Source of the DNA: Candidatus Woesebacteria bacterium UBA925
Lineage (GTDB): Bacteria > Patescibacteriota > Microgenomatia > UBA8517
Reading direction: 5' to 3'
Length of the DNA: 6,915 bases
Assembly (NCBI GenBank): GCA_002293705.1
Contig: DBDT01000077.1
Coordinates: 8,479 to 15,393, forward strand
In this document: positions 1 to 6,376 of the stretch, one piece after another
How the letters are laid out: every line of letters begins with the position of its first letter
How positions within the stretch are numbered: the first letter of the stretch is position 1
Notes under the pieces: generated by a model
Told to the model about the DNA's origin: nothing
Seen by the model: only the letters and a program-made list of their open reading frames with translations
Databases searched by the model: none
Made by a program: the position numbers and the translations under genes

Positions 1-1898
1 ATAGGTCTATTGTCATTATTTCCAACCCAAGAGCCAACAATAATTTGTGGTGTTCCACCAATTGCCCAATTGTCTCTTTTGTCATTTGTTGTTCCTGTTT
101 TAACAGCCACTGATCTACCGGGGATGTTTAGAAGTGAGTTAACACCAAATACTTCAGATCTTGCCTCATTATCTGAAAGGATACTGCTTATGATGTATGA
201 GAGCTCAGGAGAAAGAACACTTCTTCCTTTTTCAAGTTTTGCCTCCTCCAAAACCTTACCATTTCTGTCTTCGACTCTTAAAATTGCCACTGGATCTACT
301 TTATTGCCTCCGTTAACCATTGCTCCGTAAGCGCTAGTTATATCAAGCAAAGTGACCTCACCACCACCAAGAGAGAGGGATAGCCCAACTCTTGATAGTG
401 TTTCTTTGTTCGCTGGCAAGCTTTTTATACCAAGCTCAGTTGCCAATTTTAATGTGTCTTCAAGACCAACAAGGGATTGAATTTTTACTGCAGGAATATT
501 TAAAGAGTTTGCCAAGGCGTAACGAAGCTGCACTGGCCCTCTAAACTTACCATCATAGTTTCCAGGTTCATAATCAGGCTGACCCACACCACCTGGAAAC
601 TTTGTTGGTGTGTCCGCCAGTACTGTTGCTGCTGTGTAGCCCTTGGATAGCGCCGCAAGATATGTGATCGGTTTAAAAGAGCTACCGGGTTGCCTTAGTC
701 TTGTCACAACATTAACTTGGCCATCAGTTGTTGTGTCCAGAAAATCTTTAGATCCAACCATGGCCAATATTTCGCTTGTGTTGACATCAATTACAACTGC
801 AGCTCCATTTCCAACATCTTGCTTTGCGGCCTTGTCGGTTTCTTCCTTCACGATTTTTTGAGCCTCTTCTTGAAGAGAGAGATCAAGTGATGTTGTCACC
901 CTGAGACCTCCTTTTTGAACAATATCAGCACCATACCTTTCCTCCAATATGTCTTGAACATACTGAGCAAAGTGAGGGGCCTTAAGAGAGACTCCTTTTG
1001 GCTTAAAGACTACATTAGGGAGTGCCTCTTTGGCAGATTTTTCTTGTTCAGCGTTAATGTATCCATCCTCCCTCATGCGTCTAAGCACATCTTCTGTTCT
1101 TTTTATGTAAGCCGTAGGGGTTGATGAGTGTGGAGAATAAGTTGACGGTCTTTGAGGTAGACCTGCAAGAATAGCGCTTTCAACCAAGTCCAACTCTTTA
1201 GGCTTTTTACCAAAGTAACTTTCAGAAGCAGTAGCTACCCCCCAATTGGTTCCACCATATGGGACTTCATTTAAATAAAGCTCAAGTATCTGATCTTTGG
1301 TGTACCTCTGTTCAATTTGAAGGGCCAAGACCAACTCATTAATCTTTCTGATGGCTGACCTTTCATTGGTAAGCAGCACATTTTTAACAAGCTGCTGAGT
1401 AAGAGTGGACCCGCCTTGGAACCTTCTTTGGAAAATTGCTCTGTAGATTAACCTTGGATAGGCAAGTGGGTCAAAACCTTGGTGGCTATAAAAATTCTTG
1501 TCCTCTATGGCAATTGTTGCTTGTTTTAAGTAGTCAGAAATGTCTGAAAGAGGTACTTTAGTTCTACGCTCATCAACAAATATGTCATAAATCGACTCAC
1601 CATTCCTATCAAGAATCTGAGTGGCAAAGCCGTCCGACCTTACAATGTTTTCAGGAGAAGGGAGAGTGAGGACCAGTATCTGGAAAGTCAAAAAGGCAAT
1701 GGCAGCAAAAATTAGGCTTGAAAAAAATGAGAATCTTGCAAAAATAGCCATCCTACGAGCTCTGGATTGACCTGGGGTACCCCATACATATGAGAGAAGA
1801 AATATTAGCCTTGACCTAAGTGAACCATCAGAAGTATTCCTTGTCGAAACCACCCTTTGGGCGACACGCCTTCTTTTCCTCAATGACTCTTTCCACAT
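1..1898 (-). CDS. Class A (bifunctional) penicillin-binding protein, PBP1A-like, C-terminus cut by window edge
   Basis: Peptidoglycan synthase with a GT51 glycosyltransferase and a transpeptidase domain, acting outside the cytoplasmic membrane. The frame is open for 632 residues and runs off the left edge, so the C-terminal end is missing. A basic cytoplasmic tail (residues 1-55, with RKRRR at 8-12) precedes one membrane span at about 57-79. The GT51 domain shows IEDKNFYSHQGFD with catalytic Glu132, GGSTLTQQ at 162-169, and a following RKINE...LELYLNEVPYGG block. The transpeptidase domain has all three active-site motifs: SSFK (nucleophile Ser406, Lys409), SLN (465-467) and KTGT (600-603). 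The last is followed by the usual NDKRDNW and VGSWVGNND. The start is ATG at 1898. No Shine-Dalgarno precedes it, but TAAAAT lies 6 nt upstream, suggesting a leaderless mRNA. A terminator separates it from the upstream gene, so it is probably transcribed alone. The family call is very firm; the exact paralogue name (mrcA, pbpF and so on) cannot be decided. Confidence 0.97.
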   Translation of the reverse strand, partial: MWKESLRKRRRVAQRVVSTRNTSDGSLRSRLIFLLSYVWGTPGQSRARRMAIFARFSFFSSLIFAAIAFLTFQILVLTLPSPENIVRSDGFATQILDRNGESIYDIFVDERRTKVPLSDISDYLKQATIAIEDKNFYSHQGFDPLAYPRLIYRAIFQRRFQGGSTLTQQLVKNVLLTNERSAIRKINELVLALQIEQRYTKDQILELYLNEVPYGGTNWGVATASESYFGKKPKELDLVESAILAGLPQRPSTYSPHSSTPTAYIKRTEDVLRRMREDGYINAEQEKSAKEALPNVVFKPKGVSLKAPHFAQYVQDILEERYGADIVQKGGLRVTTSLDLSLQEEAQKIVKEETDKAAKQDVGNGAAVVIDVNTSEILAMVGSKDFLDTTTDGQVNVVTRLRQPGSSFKPITYLAALSKGYTAATVLADTPTKFPGGVGQPDYEPGNYDGKFRGPVQLRYALANSLNIPAVKIQSLVGLEDTLKLATELGIKSLPANKETLSRVGLSLSLGGGEVTLLDITSAYGAMVNGGNKVDPVAILRVEDRNGKVLEEAKLEKGRSVLSPELSYIISSILSDNEARSEVFGVNSLLNIPGRSVAVKTGTTNDKRDNWAIGGTPQIIVGSWVGNNDNRP

Positions 1899-1904
1899 CA
1901 GAAT

Positions 1905-1910
1905 ATTTTA
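1905..1910 (-). promoter_or_regulatory. Putative -10 element of the PBP gene, leaderless type
   Basis: On the minus strand TAAAAT occupies 1910 to 1905, and 6 nt follow before the ATG at 1898. Initiation at normal distance from a -10 would begin on or next to the A of the start codon. No convincing -35 is visible 16-18 nt upstream (AGCTTT at best), although the hexamer is preceded by TG. Inferred from sequence only. Confidence 0.5.
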
Positions 1911-1933
1911 CACCGATACACATATAAAAAGCT

Positions 1934-1970
1934 AAAATTGTGCCTCACACCAAATCGGTGCAAGGCACAA
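1934..1970 (-). terminator. Intrinsic terminator of the orphan minus-strand gene
   Basis: An inverted repeat has a left arm at 1938-1951, a 5-nt loop at 1952-1956 and a right arm at 1957-1970. Read as minus-strand RNA it makes a continuous 14-bp stem: 8 Watson-Crick pairs, two central G-U wobbles, then 4 GC-rich pairs. It is followed by UUUU (1937-1934). On the plus strand the two central positions become C-A mismatches and there is no downstream U run, so the hairpin is built for minus-strand transcripts. It begins 4 nt past the stop of the 138-residue gene and ends just upstream of the PBP promoter, which it insulates. Confidence 0.85.
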
Positions 1971-1974
1971 TCAA

Positions 1975-2391
1975 TTACACCTCCACGATGTCTAAACTTG
2001 GCACCGCGAATAGTGTTGGCGGTCCACCAAGCCATTGAACCGACAAGGAAAAACCTCTTTCATCTGAGTAGAAGAAAATAGCTTCTTTGCCAGGTTCGAC
2101 AGAAATCACAATCTCCAATAGCCCTTGTGATACTAGAGTTTGGACATATACATCAATATCCCCCATGGTTGGAATTAATATTTCACCAGTGGAGTCTTCA
2201 AGCAAAAGACGCAGTTTGCGATCTTCAAGTGGAACAAGACCAATCGATGCTTCTCCGTGTGTAACACGGACCTCAACGCCTGTCTCCAACTTTTTAAAAT
2301 TAAAAACTTCTCTATCGTATCCTGCACTACCAATCGTTAGGTCAATCACCATTAAAAGAGCATACCAACCACTACCCTGTTGACTGTCCAT
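1975..2391 (-). CDS. Hypothetical acidic protein, 138 aa, no recognised family
   Basis: I do not recognise this protein. It is short, acidic and rich in alternating hydrophobic/polar stretches (for example EVRVTHGEASIGLVP, KLRLLLED, LLEIVISVE and AIFFYSDE), suggesting a mostly beta fold. There is no signal peptide, clear membrane span, cysteine cluster or nucleotide-binding motif, so it is probably cytosolic. The start chosen is ATG at 2391 because GGAG (2401-2398) sits 6 nt upstream. A TTG four codons further up (2403) is in frame but would overlap that ribosome binding site. The gene is a self-contained unit: it has an extended -10 promoter (TGATAAAAT) and its own terminator directly after the TAA stop, and it is divergent from tyrS. 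A shadow frame lies opposite (2087-2383, plus), but the SD, promoter and terminator all favour the minus strand. It could be a lineage-restricted or transferred gene. Confidence 0.8.
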   Translation of the reverse strand: MDSQQGSGWYALLMVIDLTIGSAGYDREVFNFKKLETGVEVRVTHGEASIGLVPLEDRKLRLLLEDSTGEILIPTMGDIDVYVQTLVSQGLLEIVISVEPGKEAIFFYSDERGFSLSVQWLGGPPTLFAVPSLDIVEV

Positions 2392-2397
2392 ATCACA

Positions 2398-2401
2398 CTC
2401 C
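2398..2401 (-). promoter_or_regulatory. Shine-Dalgarno GGAG deciding the ATG start of the 138-aa gene
   Basis: GGAG is read from 2401 to 2398 on the minus strand, with a 6-nt spacer to ATG at 2391. It is one of only two clear SD sites in the window, the other being that of recG. It favours the inner ATG over the upstream TTG. Confidence 0.65.
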
Positions 2402-2424
2402 AATCAGCAATAGAATAGACCTAT

Positions 2425-2453
2425 ATTTTATCACACTGGGGATATTTCCTAAA
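2425..2453 (-). promoter_or_regulatory. Putative promoter of the 138-aa gene (extended -10)
   Basis: On the minus strand TGATAAAAT (2433-2425) fits an extended -10 (TGn followed by TAAAAT). A weak -35, TTTAGG (2453-2448), lies at 17-nt spacing. Start of transcription near 2418 would give a leader of about 27 nt containing the GGAG ribosome binding site. Its -35 overlaps that of the divergent tyrS promoter. Confidence 0.5.
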
Positions 2454-2478
2454 CAATACTAACAATTTTTGCTAAACT
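2450..2478 (+). promoter_or_regulatory. Putative tyrS promoter, leaderless type
   Basis: TAAACA (2450-2455, 4 of 6 to TTGACA), a 17-nt spacer, then TAAACT (2473-2478, matching TAnnnT). Only 5 nt separate the hexamer from ATG at 2484, so transcription should begin at or within a base or two of the start codon. The bases just upstream hold no purine-rich SD. Confidence 0.5.
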
Positions 2479-2483
2479 ACCTG

Positions 2484-3635
2484 ATGAGAAAGTTTAGACA
2501 AATCCATTCAGTGCTACCCGAGGGAGATCTTTTTAATTCACTTCTTGAAAGTGGCAGGAAATTAAACATATATCTTGGTATTGATCCGACTGCACCAAGA
2601 ATACACTTGGGGCATGCTGTTCCACTTAGACTATTGCAACAATTTGTTGAAAGAGGGGACAATGTCACACTTCTTTTTGGTGACTTTACAGCCTTAATTG
2701 GAGACACTTCAGACAAAGATGGAGAGCGGCCTGTCTTAACCTCAGCAGAGATTGATCAGAACCTGGCTGATTATACCAACCAAGCTTCTAAAATCATCGA
2801 CACCAGCAAAGTTAAAATTGTCAAAAATAGCGAGTGGCTTTCTAAGCTTGGATTTGCAGAAATAATCACATTATGCCAAAACTTCTCAGTAGGGGATTTT
2901 GTATCCAGAGAATTAATCAAAAAAAGACTTGCTGAGGGGAAAAGAGTCGGGCTACATGAAACACTTTACCCTGTGATGCAGGGCTATGACAGCTACAAAC
3001 TTAAAACAGACATCCAAATAGGTGGATTGGATCAAACATTTAACATGCTCGCTGGAAGAAAACTTATTTCTGAAATTGAAAATCGTGAAAGTGCTGTAAT
3101 TTGCACAGGATACCTTCCAGGAACTGACGGCAGAAAGATGAGCAAAAGCTGGGGGAATGCCATTTGGTTAAGTGATGACCCGAATGAAATGTATGGAAAA
3201 ATAATGAGTATTACTGACGACCTAATTATTCCTTACTTCGAACTTGCAACTAAAGTATCAGATCAGGAATTTGAAGACATTAAAAAAGAACTAAGTGGTG
3301 GAGTTAACCCAATGAGCATGAAAATCCACTTGGCCAAAACAATAGTCGAGGAGATTCATGGAAAAGATGGTGCAGTTTCAGCATCCAAATGGTTTGAAGA
3401 TACGTTCCAGAAAAAAGAGCCAACTTACTCTAGAAAGCAGGTTACAAAGGCATATGACAACATTTCAATGTTCGTATCCTTGATTGAAGGCTCCATGGCT
3501 TCAGCCAAGAGAATGATTAAAGCTGGCGCAGTTGAAGTAAATGGGGTACGGGTGGATAATCAAAATCTAGTGCTTGAGGAGGATGACAAAGTAAAGATAG
3601 GCAAAAGAAAGTTCTATAAAGTATCATTTGAATAA
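2484..3635 (+). CDS. tyrS: Tyrosyl-tRNA synthetase
   Basis: Class I aminoacyl-tRNA synthetase that activates tyrosine with ATP and charges tRNA-Tyr in the cytosol. At 383 aa it is somewhat shorter than the E. coli enzyme. The Rossmann catalytic core opens with YLGIDPTAPRIHLGH, whose HLGH (41-44) is the HIGH signature. The TyrRS-type tyrosine pocket follows in the QGYDSYKL...DIQIGGLDQTFN segment, and KMSKS is intact at 218-222 (DGRKMSKSWGN). The C-terminus (about 332-380) is an S4-like RNA-binding domain (ASAKRMIKAGAVEVNG...), which in this family contacts tRNA. The ATG at 2484 is preferred over an in-frame TTG at 2469, because the TTG lies across the putative -10 and the ATG-started protein begins where the family usually does. 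No T-box leader is possible in the short upstream region. It is probably the first gene of an operon with the 36-aa microprotein and recG. Confidence 0.96.
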   Translation: MRKFRQIHSVLPEGDLFNSLLESGRKLNIYLGIDPTAPRIHLGHAVPLRLLQQFVERGDNVTLLFGDFTALIGDTSDKDGERPVLTSAEIDQNLADYTNQASKIIDTSKVKIVKNSEWLSKLGFAEIITLCQNFSVGDFVSRELIKKRLAEGKRVGLHETLYPVMQGYDSYKLKTDIQIGGLDQTFNMLAGRKLISEIENRESAVICTGYLPGTDGRKMSKSWGNAIWLSDDPNEMYGKIMSITDDLIIPYFELATKVSDQEFEDIKKELSGGVNPMSMKIHLAKTIVEEIHGKDGAVSASKWFEDTFQKKEPTYSRKQVTKAYDNISMFVSLIEGSMASAKRMIKAGAVEVNGVRVDNQNLVLEEDDKVKIGKRKFYKVSFE

Positions 3636-3636
3636 C

Positions 3637-3747
3637 ATGAGCAAAAAAGTAAAAATAAAAAAGCTTTTAAGTAAGATTATTGTTATAACAATTGGGGTAG
3701 TACTTGTTATATCTTCATTCTTGCCATTTTTGTCAGTAGGATTTTAA
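3637..3747 (+). CDS. Membrane microprotein, 36 aa, single span
   Basis: A small gene that fills the gap between tyrS and recG exactly. ATG lies 1 nt after the tyrS stop, and its TAA directly abuts the recG ATG with no base between. The product starts with a lysine-rich stretch (MSKKVKIKKLLSK), continues with an unbroken hydrophobic segment at about 14-32, and ends SSFLPFLSVGF. This is the layout of a single-span protein with the basic N-terminus inside the cell, or of a signal-like peptide without a cleavage motif. No SD is evident, so translation would depend on coupling to tyrS termination. The recG SD lies within its last codons, which ties the two genes together. Function is unknown and I do not recognise a named family. 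Perfect packing and the ordered basic-then-hydrophobic layout argue for a real gene; short length leaves doubt. Confidence 0.65.
   Translation: MSKKVKIKKLLSKIIVITIGVVLVISSFLPFLSVGF
3738..3741 (+). promoter_or_regulatory. Shine-Dalgarno AGGA of recG
   Basis: AGGA with a 6-nt spacer to the recG ATG at 3748. It lies inside codons 34-35 of the upstream microprotein, so ribosomes finishing that gene pass over it. This arrangement suits translational coupling. Confidence 0.6.
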
Positions 3748-5760
3748 ATGTATTCAACTAAACAAGATGTTGCAGCTCTTCCACTGGTTGGGGACAAGGC
3801 TGAATTGAAACTAAAAAAGCTTGGCATAAGAACAATCGAAGATCTTCTACTTCACACCCCAAGAAGATATGAAGATGCTGGTCAGACCCTAGGCATATCT
3901 GAGGCAAAAATAGGCGAGAAGGTTACTATAAAAGCAACGCCAATTGAGGTTAAAAGTATCTACACTAAAACTGGTAAAGTTTTGATCGAAGGACTATTTA
4001 GCGACGGATCTTCGCAGATTGGAGCCATATGGTTCAATCAAACATACCTAACAAGAGTTTTTTCCTCAAATGATCTGTTTCTGCTCTCTGGAAAAGTAGG
4101 CCTGTGGAAGAAAAAGCCCGCATTAGTAAGCCCTAACTACGAAAAAGTAATTGAAGGAAGTCTTCCCGTACACATAGGGGCCAGCACTCCAATCTACCCT
4201 GAGACCGCAGGGGTAAGTTCCAAGTGGTTAAGAAGAGTGATCAACATTGCCTTAAACAAAACAGACTTAAAAAGCATGGAATTTTTAAGCAGCAAAATAC
4301 TTAGCAAATATAGCCTTCTTGGAATTGATGAAACAATCACACTGATACACAGACCGAAATCAGGGCCTGATGTTACACGCTCCAGAGAAAGACTTGCATT
4401 CAACGAACTACTACTTGCGCAAGTTTCATCCCTAGAGCGAAAAAGGCGCTGGAGACAAAACCACAAAGCAAGAAAAATGGAGATCACAAATGGTGACTAC
4501 CAGAATTTTTTGGACTGTCTACCATTTACACCAACTAATTCCCAAAAGCTGGCGATGGACGAGTTAATCAAGGACCTTGGAAGTACAATTCCAGCCAATA
4601 GATTGCTAGAAGGAGATGTGGGAAGTGGAAAAACAACGGTTGCAGCATTTGGAGCATATCTATCTTTTTTAAATGGTGGAAAAAGCGCAATACTTGCCCC
4701 AACACAAGTATTGGCAAACCAACATTTTAAAGTCATAGGGGCACTTTTGAGCAACTGGGGTATCAAAACAGAATTGGTTACCGCAAACAAGAAAAACACA
4801 GACCCAAATTGTGATGTTTATGTTGGAACACATGCACTACTAAAAAGACAAAATTTGCCAGAATTTCATTTTGTTGTGATTGACGAACAACACCGTTTTG
4901 GAGTTGAACAGAGAGCCAAAATTTCTCAAGGGAGTATTGAGATTCCACACACCTTAACAATGACAGCTACACCAATTCCAAGAACCATCGCACTCACATT
5001 GTATGGCGATTTGGAACTTACAGTGTTAAAAGACTTGCCTCACGGTTCAAGAAAAGTAAAAACATGGATAGTTGAGAAAAACAAAAGAGATGCCTCATAT
5101 GAGTGGGTCAAAAAAATGATCAATGAAACAGGAGGGCAGGCTTTTGTTGTCTGCCCATTCATTGAGGAGAGCGAAGAGGGTAATCTGTCTGAAATTAAAA
5201 GCGCTAAAGAGGAATTTGAAAAACTTTCAAAGGTTTTTGACAAACACAAACTAGCAATACTTCACGGAAAAATGAAACAGTCTGAAAAAGACCAAGTGTT
5301 AAGCGATTTCAAAGAAAAAAAGAGTGACATTTTGATCTGCACTCCAGTTGTTGAAGTTGGAATAGATATTCCAAATGCCAATATTATGCTTATTGAAAGC
5401 CCAGAAAGGTTTGGTCTTGCTGCTTTGCACCAGTTAAGAGGTCGTGTGGGAAGAGCAGGTCAAGAATCTTACTGTCTACTAATGTTTGAGGTAAATAACA
5501 GTAAAGCCAAAGAGAGACTGACTCACCTGACCCACTCTCACAGCGGAATTGAGCTTGCAGAGATTGATTTAGCATTAAGAGGACCTGGAGAAGTCTTTGG
5601 TAGCAGGCAATCTGGTCTTCCAGAGTTTAAGTATGCCAGTTGGGGAGATAGTGAGCTTATTAAAAAATCTAAGGAATTGGCAACTGATATAGTCGAAAAT
5701 CCAGGCAGCTACCCAGAGACCATTTCCTACTTCAAGGCCAAAGAAATTGCTGAAAATTAG
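3748..5760 (+). CDS. recG: ATP-dependent DNA helicase RecG
   Basis: Superfamily 2 DNA translocase that regresses stalled replication forks and moves branched DNA such as Holliday junctions. It is 670 aa, close to the usual length (E. coli 693). The N-terminal part carries the helix-hairpin-like LPLVGDKAELKLKKLGI...DLLLHTPRRYED, then the OB-fold wedge domain (about 50-160) that splits the fork. Helicase motifs are complete: Walker A GDVGSGKT (289-296), LAPTQVLANQHF, Walker B DEQHRFGVEQR (from 379, the family hallmark DEQHRFGV), TMTATPIPRT (motif III, from 404), EVGIDIPNANIMLIESPERFG, and QLRGRVGRAGQ (motif VI, from 562). The C-terminal GPGEVFGSRQSGLPEF block is also typical of RecG. No catalytic residue appears lost. 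Start is ATG at 3748 with AGGA 6 nt upstream. It is probably co-transcribed with tyrS. No intrinsic terminator is visible after the TAG stop. Confidence 0.97.
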   Translation: MYSTKQDVAALPLVGDKAELKLKKLGIRTIEDLLLHTPRRYEDAGQTLGISEAKIGEKVTIKATPIEVKSIYTKTGKVLIEGLFSDGSSQIGAIWFNQTYLTRVFSSNDLFLLSGKVGLWKKKPALVSPNYEKVIEGSLPVHIGASTPIYPETAGVSSKWLRRVINIALNKTDLKSMEFLSSKILSKYSLLGIDETITLIHRPKSGPDVTRSRERLAFNELLLAQVSSLERKRRWRQNHKARKMEITNGDYQNFLDCLPFTPTNSQKLAMDELIKDLGSTIPANRLLEGDVGSGKTTVAAFGAYLSFLNGGKSAILAPTQVLANQHFKVIGALLSNWGIKTELVTANKKNTDPNCDVYVGTHALLKRQNLPEFHFVVIDEQHRFGVEQRAKISQGSIEIPHTLTMTATPIPRTIALTLYGDLELTVLKDLPHGSRKVKTWIVEKNKRDASYEWVKKMINETGGQAFVVCPFIEESEEGNLSEIKSAKEEFEKLSKVFDKHKLAILHGKMKQSEKDQVLSDFKEKKSDILICTPVVEVGIDIPNANIMLIESPERFGLAALHQLRGRVGRAGQESYCLLMFEVNNSKAKERLTHLTHSHSGIELAEIDLALRGPGEVFGSRQSGLPEFKYASWGDSELIKKSKELATDIVENPGSYPETISYFKAKEIAEN

Positions 5761-5787
5761 ACATATTATTCATTTTTAGGCTGACTA

Positions 5788-5816
5788 TGGAAAATCGGCC
5801 TAGACTGCTGTAAAAT
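5788..5816 (+). promoter_or_regulatory. Putative rpmF promoter, leaderless type
   Basis: TGGAAA (5788-5793, 4 of 6 to TTGACA), a 17-nt spacer, then TAAAAT (5811-5816). The ATG follows 7 nt later at 5824, the usual -10 to +1 distance, so the mRNA probably begins at the start codon. The octamer TGTAAAAT here also precedes the PBP start. No SD is seen. Confidence 0.55.
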
Positions 5817-5823
5817 ACTGGCT

Positions 5824-5976
5824 ATGGCACCAACACCAAAAAAGAAACACAGCCACCAAAGAACAAGAGAGAGAAGAGGAAAGATCACTGTCGATCTTCC
5901 AAATCTATCAACTTGTAAGTCTTGCGGTAAAGATAAGTTTGCTCATAAACTTTGCCCACATTGTGGCGCAAGGTAA
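5824..5976 (+). CDS. rpmF: 50S ribosomal protein L32 (bL32)
   Basis: A 50-aa basic protein of the large ribosomal subunit. It begins MAPTPKKKHSHQRTRERRGK, the typical L32 N-terminus with a P-K-K/R-K-x-S core and an arginine-rich tail that threads into 23S rRNA. It ends with two CxxC pairs (CKSC at 32-35 and CPHC at 45-48), the zinc-binding form of L32, so zinc is likely bound. The product stops three residues after the second pair (GAR), lacking the short aromatic/basic extension (like YKGR) common in L32; the family is usually 55-60 aa. The frame is intact to its TAA, so this looks like a compact variant, not a break. It leads the rpmF-nusB-rnc cluster and has its own putative promoter. Confidence 0.93.
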   Translation: MAPTPKKKHSHQRTRERRGKITVDLPNLSTCKSCGKDKFAHKLCPHCGAR

Positions 5977-5995
5977 GACAGTCACAATAAACTAA

Positions 5996-6376
5996 ATGAA
6001 GTCTGCTCACGACCCTCGCCACTTAAAGCGTCAAAAAATTGTACAAGAGCTTTACGCTTACTCCTTTTTGGACTCACAAGAAATTGTTGAACCTCAATCA
6101 TTAAAAATTATTGAAAATCTTGCCAAAATCGACGAAGTTATCGCCCAAAGCGCCCCCACTTGGCCTATTGAGAAGATAAATAAGACAGATTTAGCTGTTT
6201 TGAGATTGGCTGCCTTTGAAATAATGTACTCTGATCTGCCTCCAAAAGTCGCAATTGATGAGGCAATTGAGCTTGCGCGAGAATTTGGCTCAGATGCTTC
6301 AAGTAGTTTTGTTAATGGGGTGTTAGGCAGTGTAGCCAAAATAGCCCAAGAGAGTGTAAAATCTTCAGCGGTATGA
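5996..6376 (+). CDS. nusB: Transcription antitermination factor NusB
   Basis: All-helical RNA-binding protein that, with NusE (S10), binds boxA in rRNA leader transcripts and keeps RNA polymerase from terminating early. It is 126 aa, slightly shorter than usual. The conserved second half is clear: WPIEKINKTDLAVLRLAAFEIMY (Trp56 onward), DLPPKVAIDEAIELAREFG, then SSFVNGVLGSVAK with FVNGVL at 105-110. The N-terminal helix (RHLKRQKIVQELYAYSF) matches the R-x-x-A/x-Q-x-L-Y pattern but is less conserved. The start is ATG at 5996, 19 nt after rpmF, with no SD. Possible -10-like matches nearby (CACAAT, TAAACT) are weak, so co-transcription with rpmF is more likely. Its TGA stop overlaps the rnc ATG as ATGA, and it also shows that TGA is a stop codon in this genome. 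Confidence 0.94.
   Translation: MKSAHDPRHLKRQKIVQELYAYSFLDSQEIVEPQSLKIIENLAKIDEVIAQSAPTWPIEKINKTDLAVLRLAAFEIMYSDLPPKVAIDEAIELAREFGSDASSSFVNGVLGSVAKIAQESVKSSAV

Noticed and set aside
10..1124. Plus-strand open frames at 10-330, 643-861 and 915-1124
   Set aside because: They lie opposite the continuous PBP frame, which carries all expected active-site motifs; their translations show no family features.
2392..2403. TTG start extending the 138-aa protein to 142 aa
   Set aside because: It would begin on top of the GGAG site that is correctly spaced for the ATG at 2391.
2469..2483. TTG start extending TyrRS by five residues
   Set aside because: It overlaps the putative -10 hexamer, has no SD, and the ATG at 2484 gives a normal family N-terminus.
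5776..5803. Possible hairpin TAGGC/GCCTA between recG and rpmF as a terminator
   Set aside because: Only about 5 bp of stem, a long loop and no following U run; it also overlaps the likely rpmF promoter.
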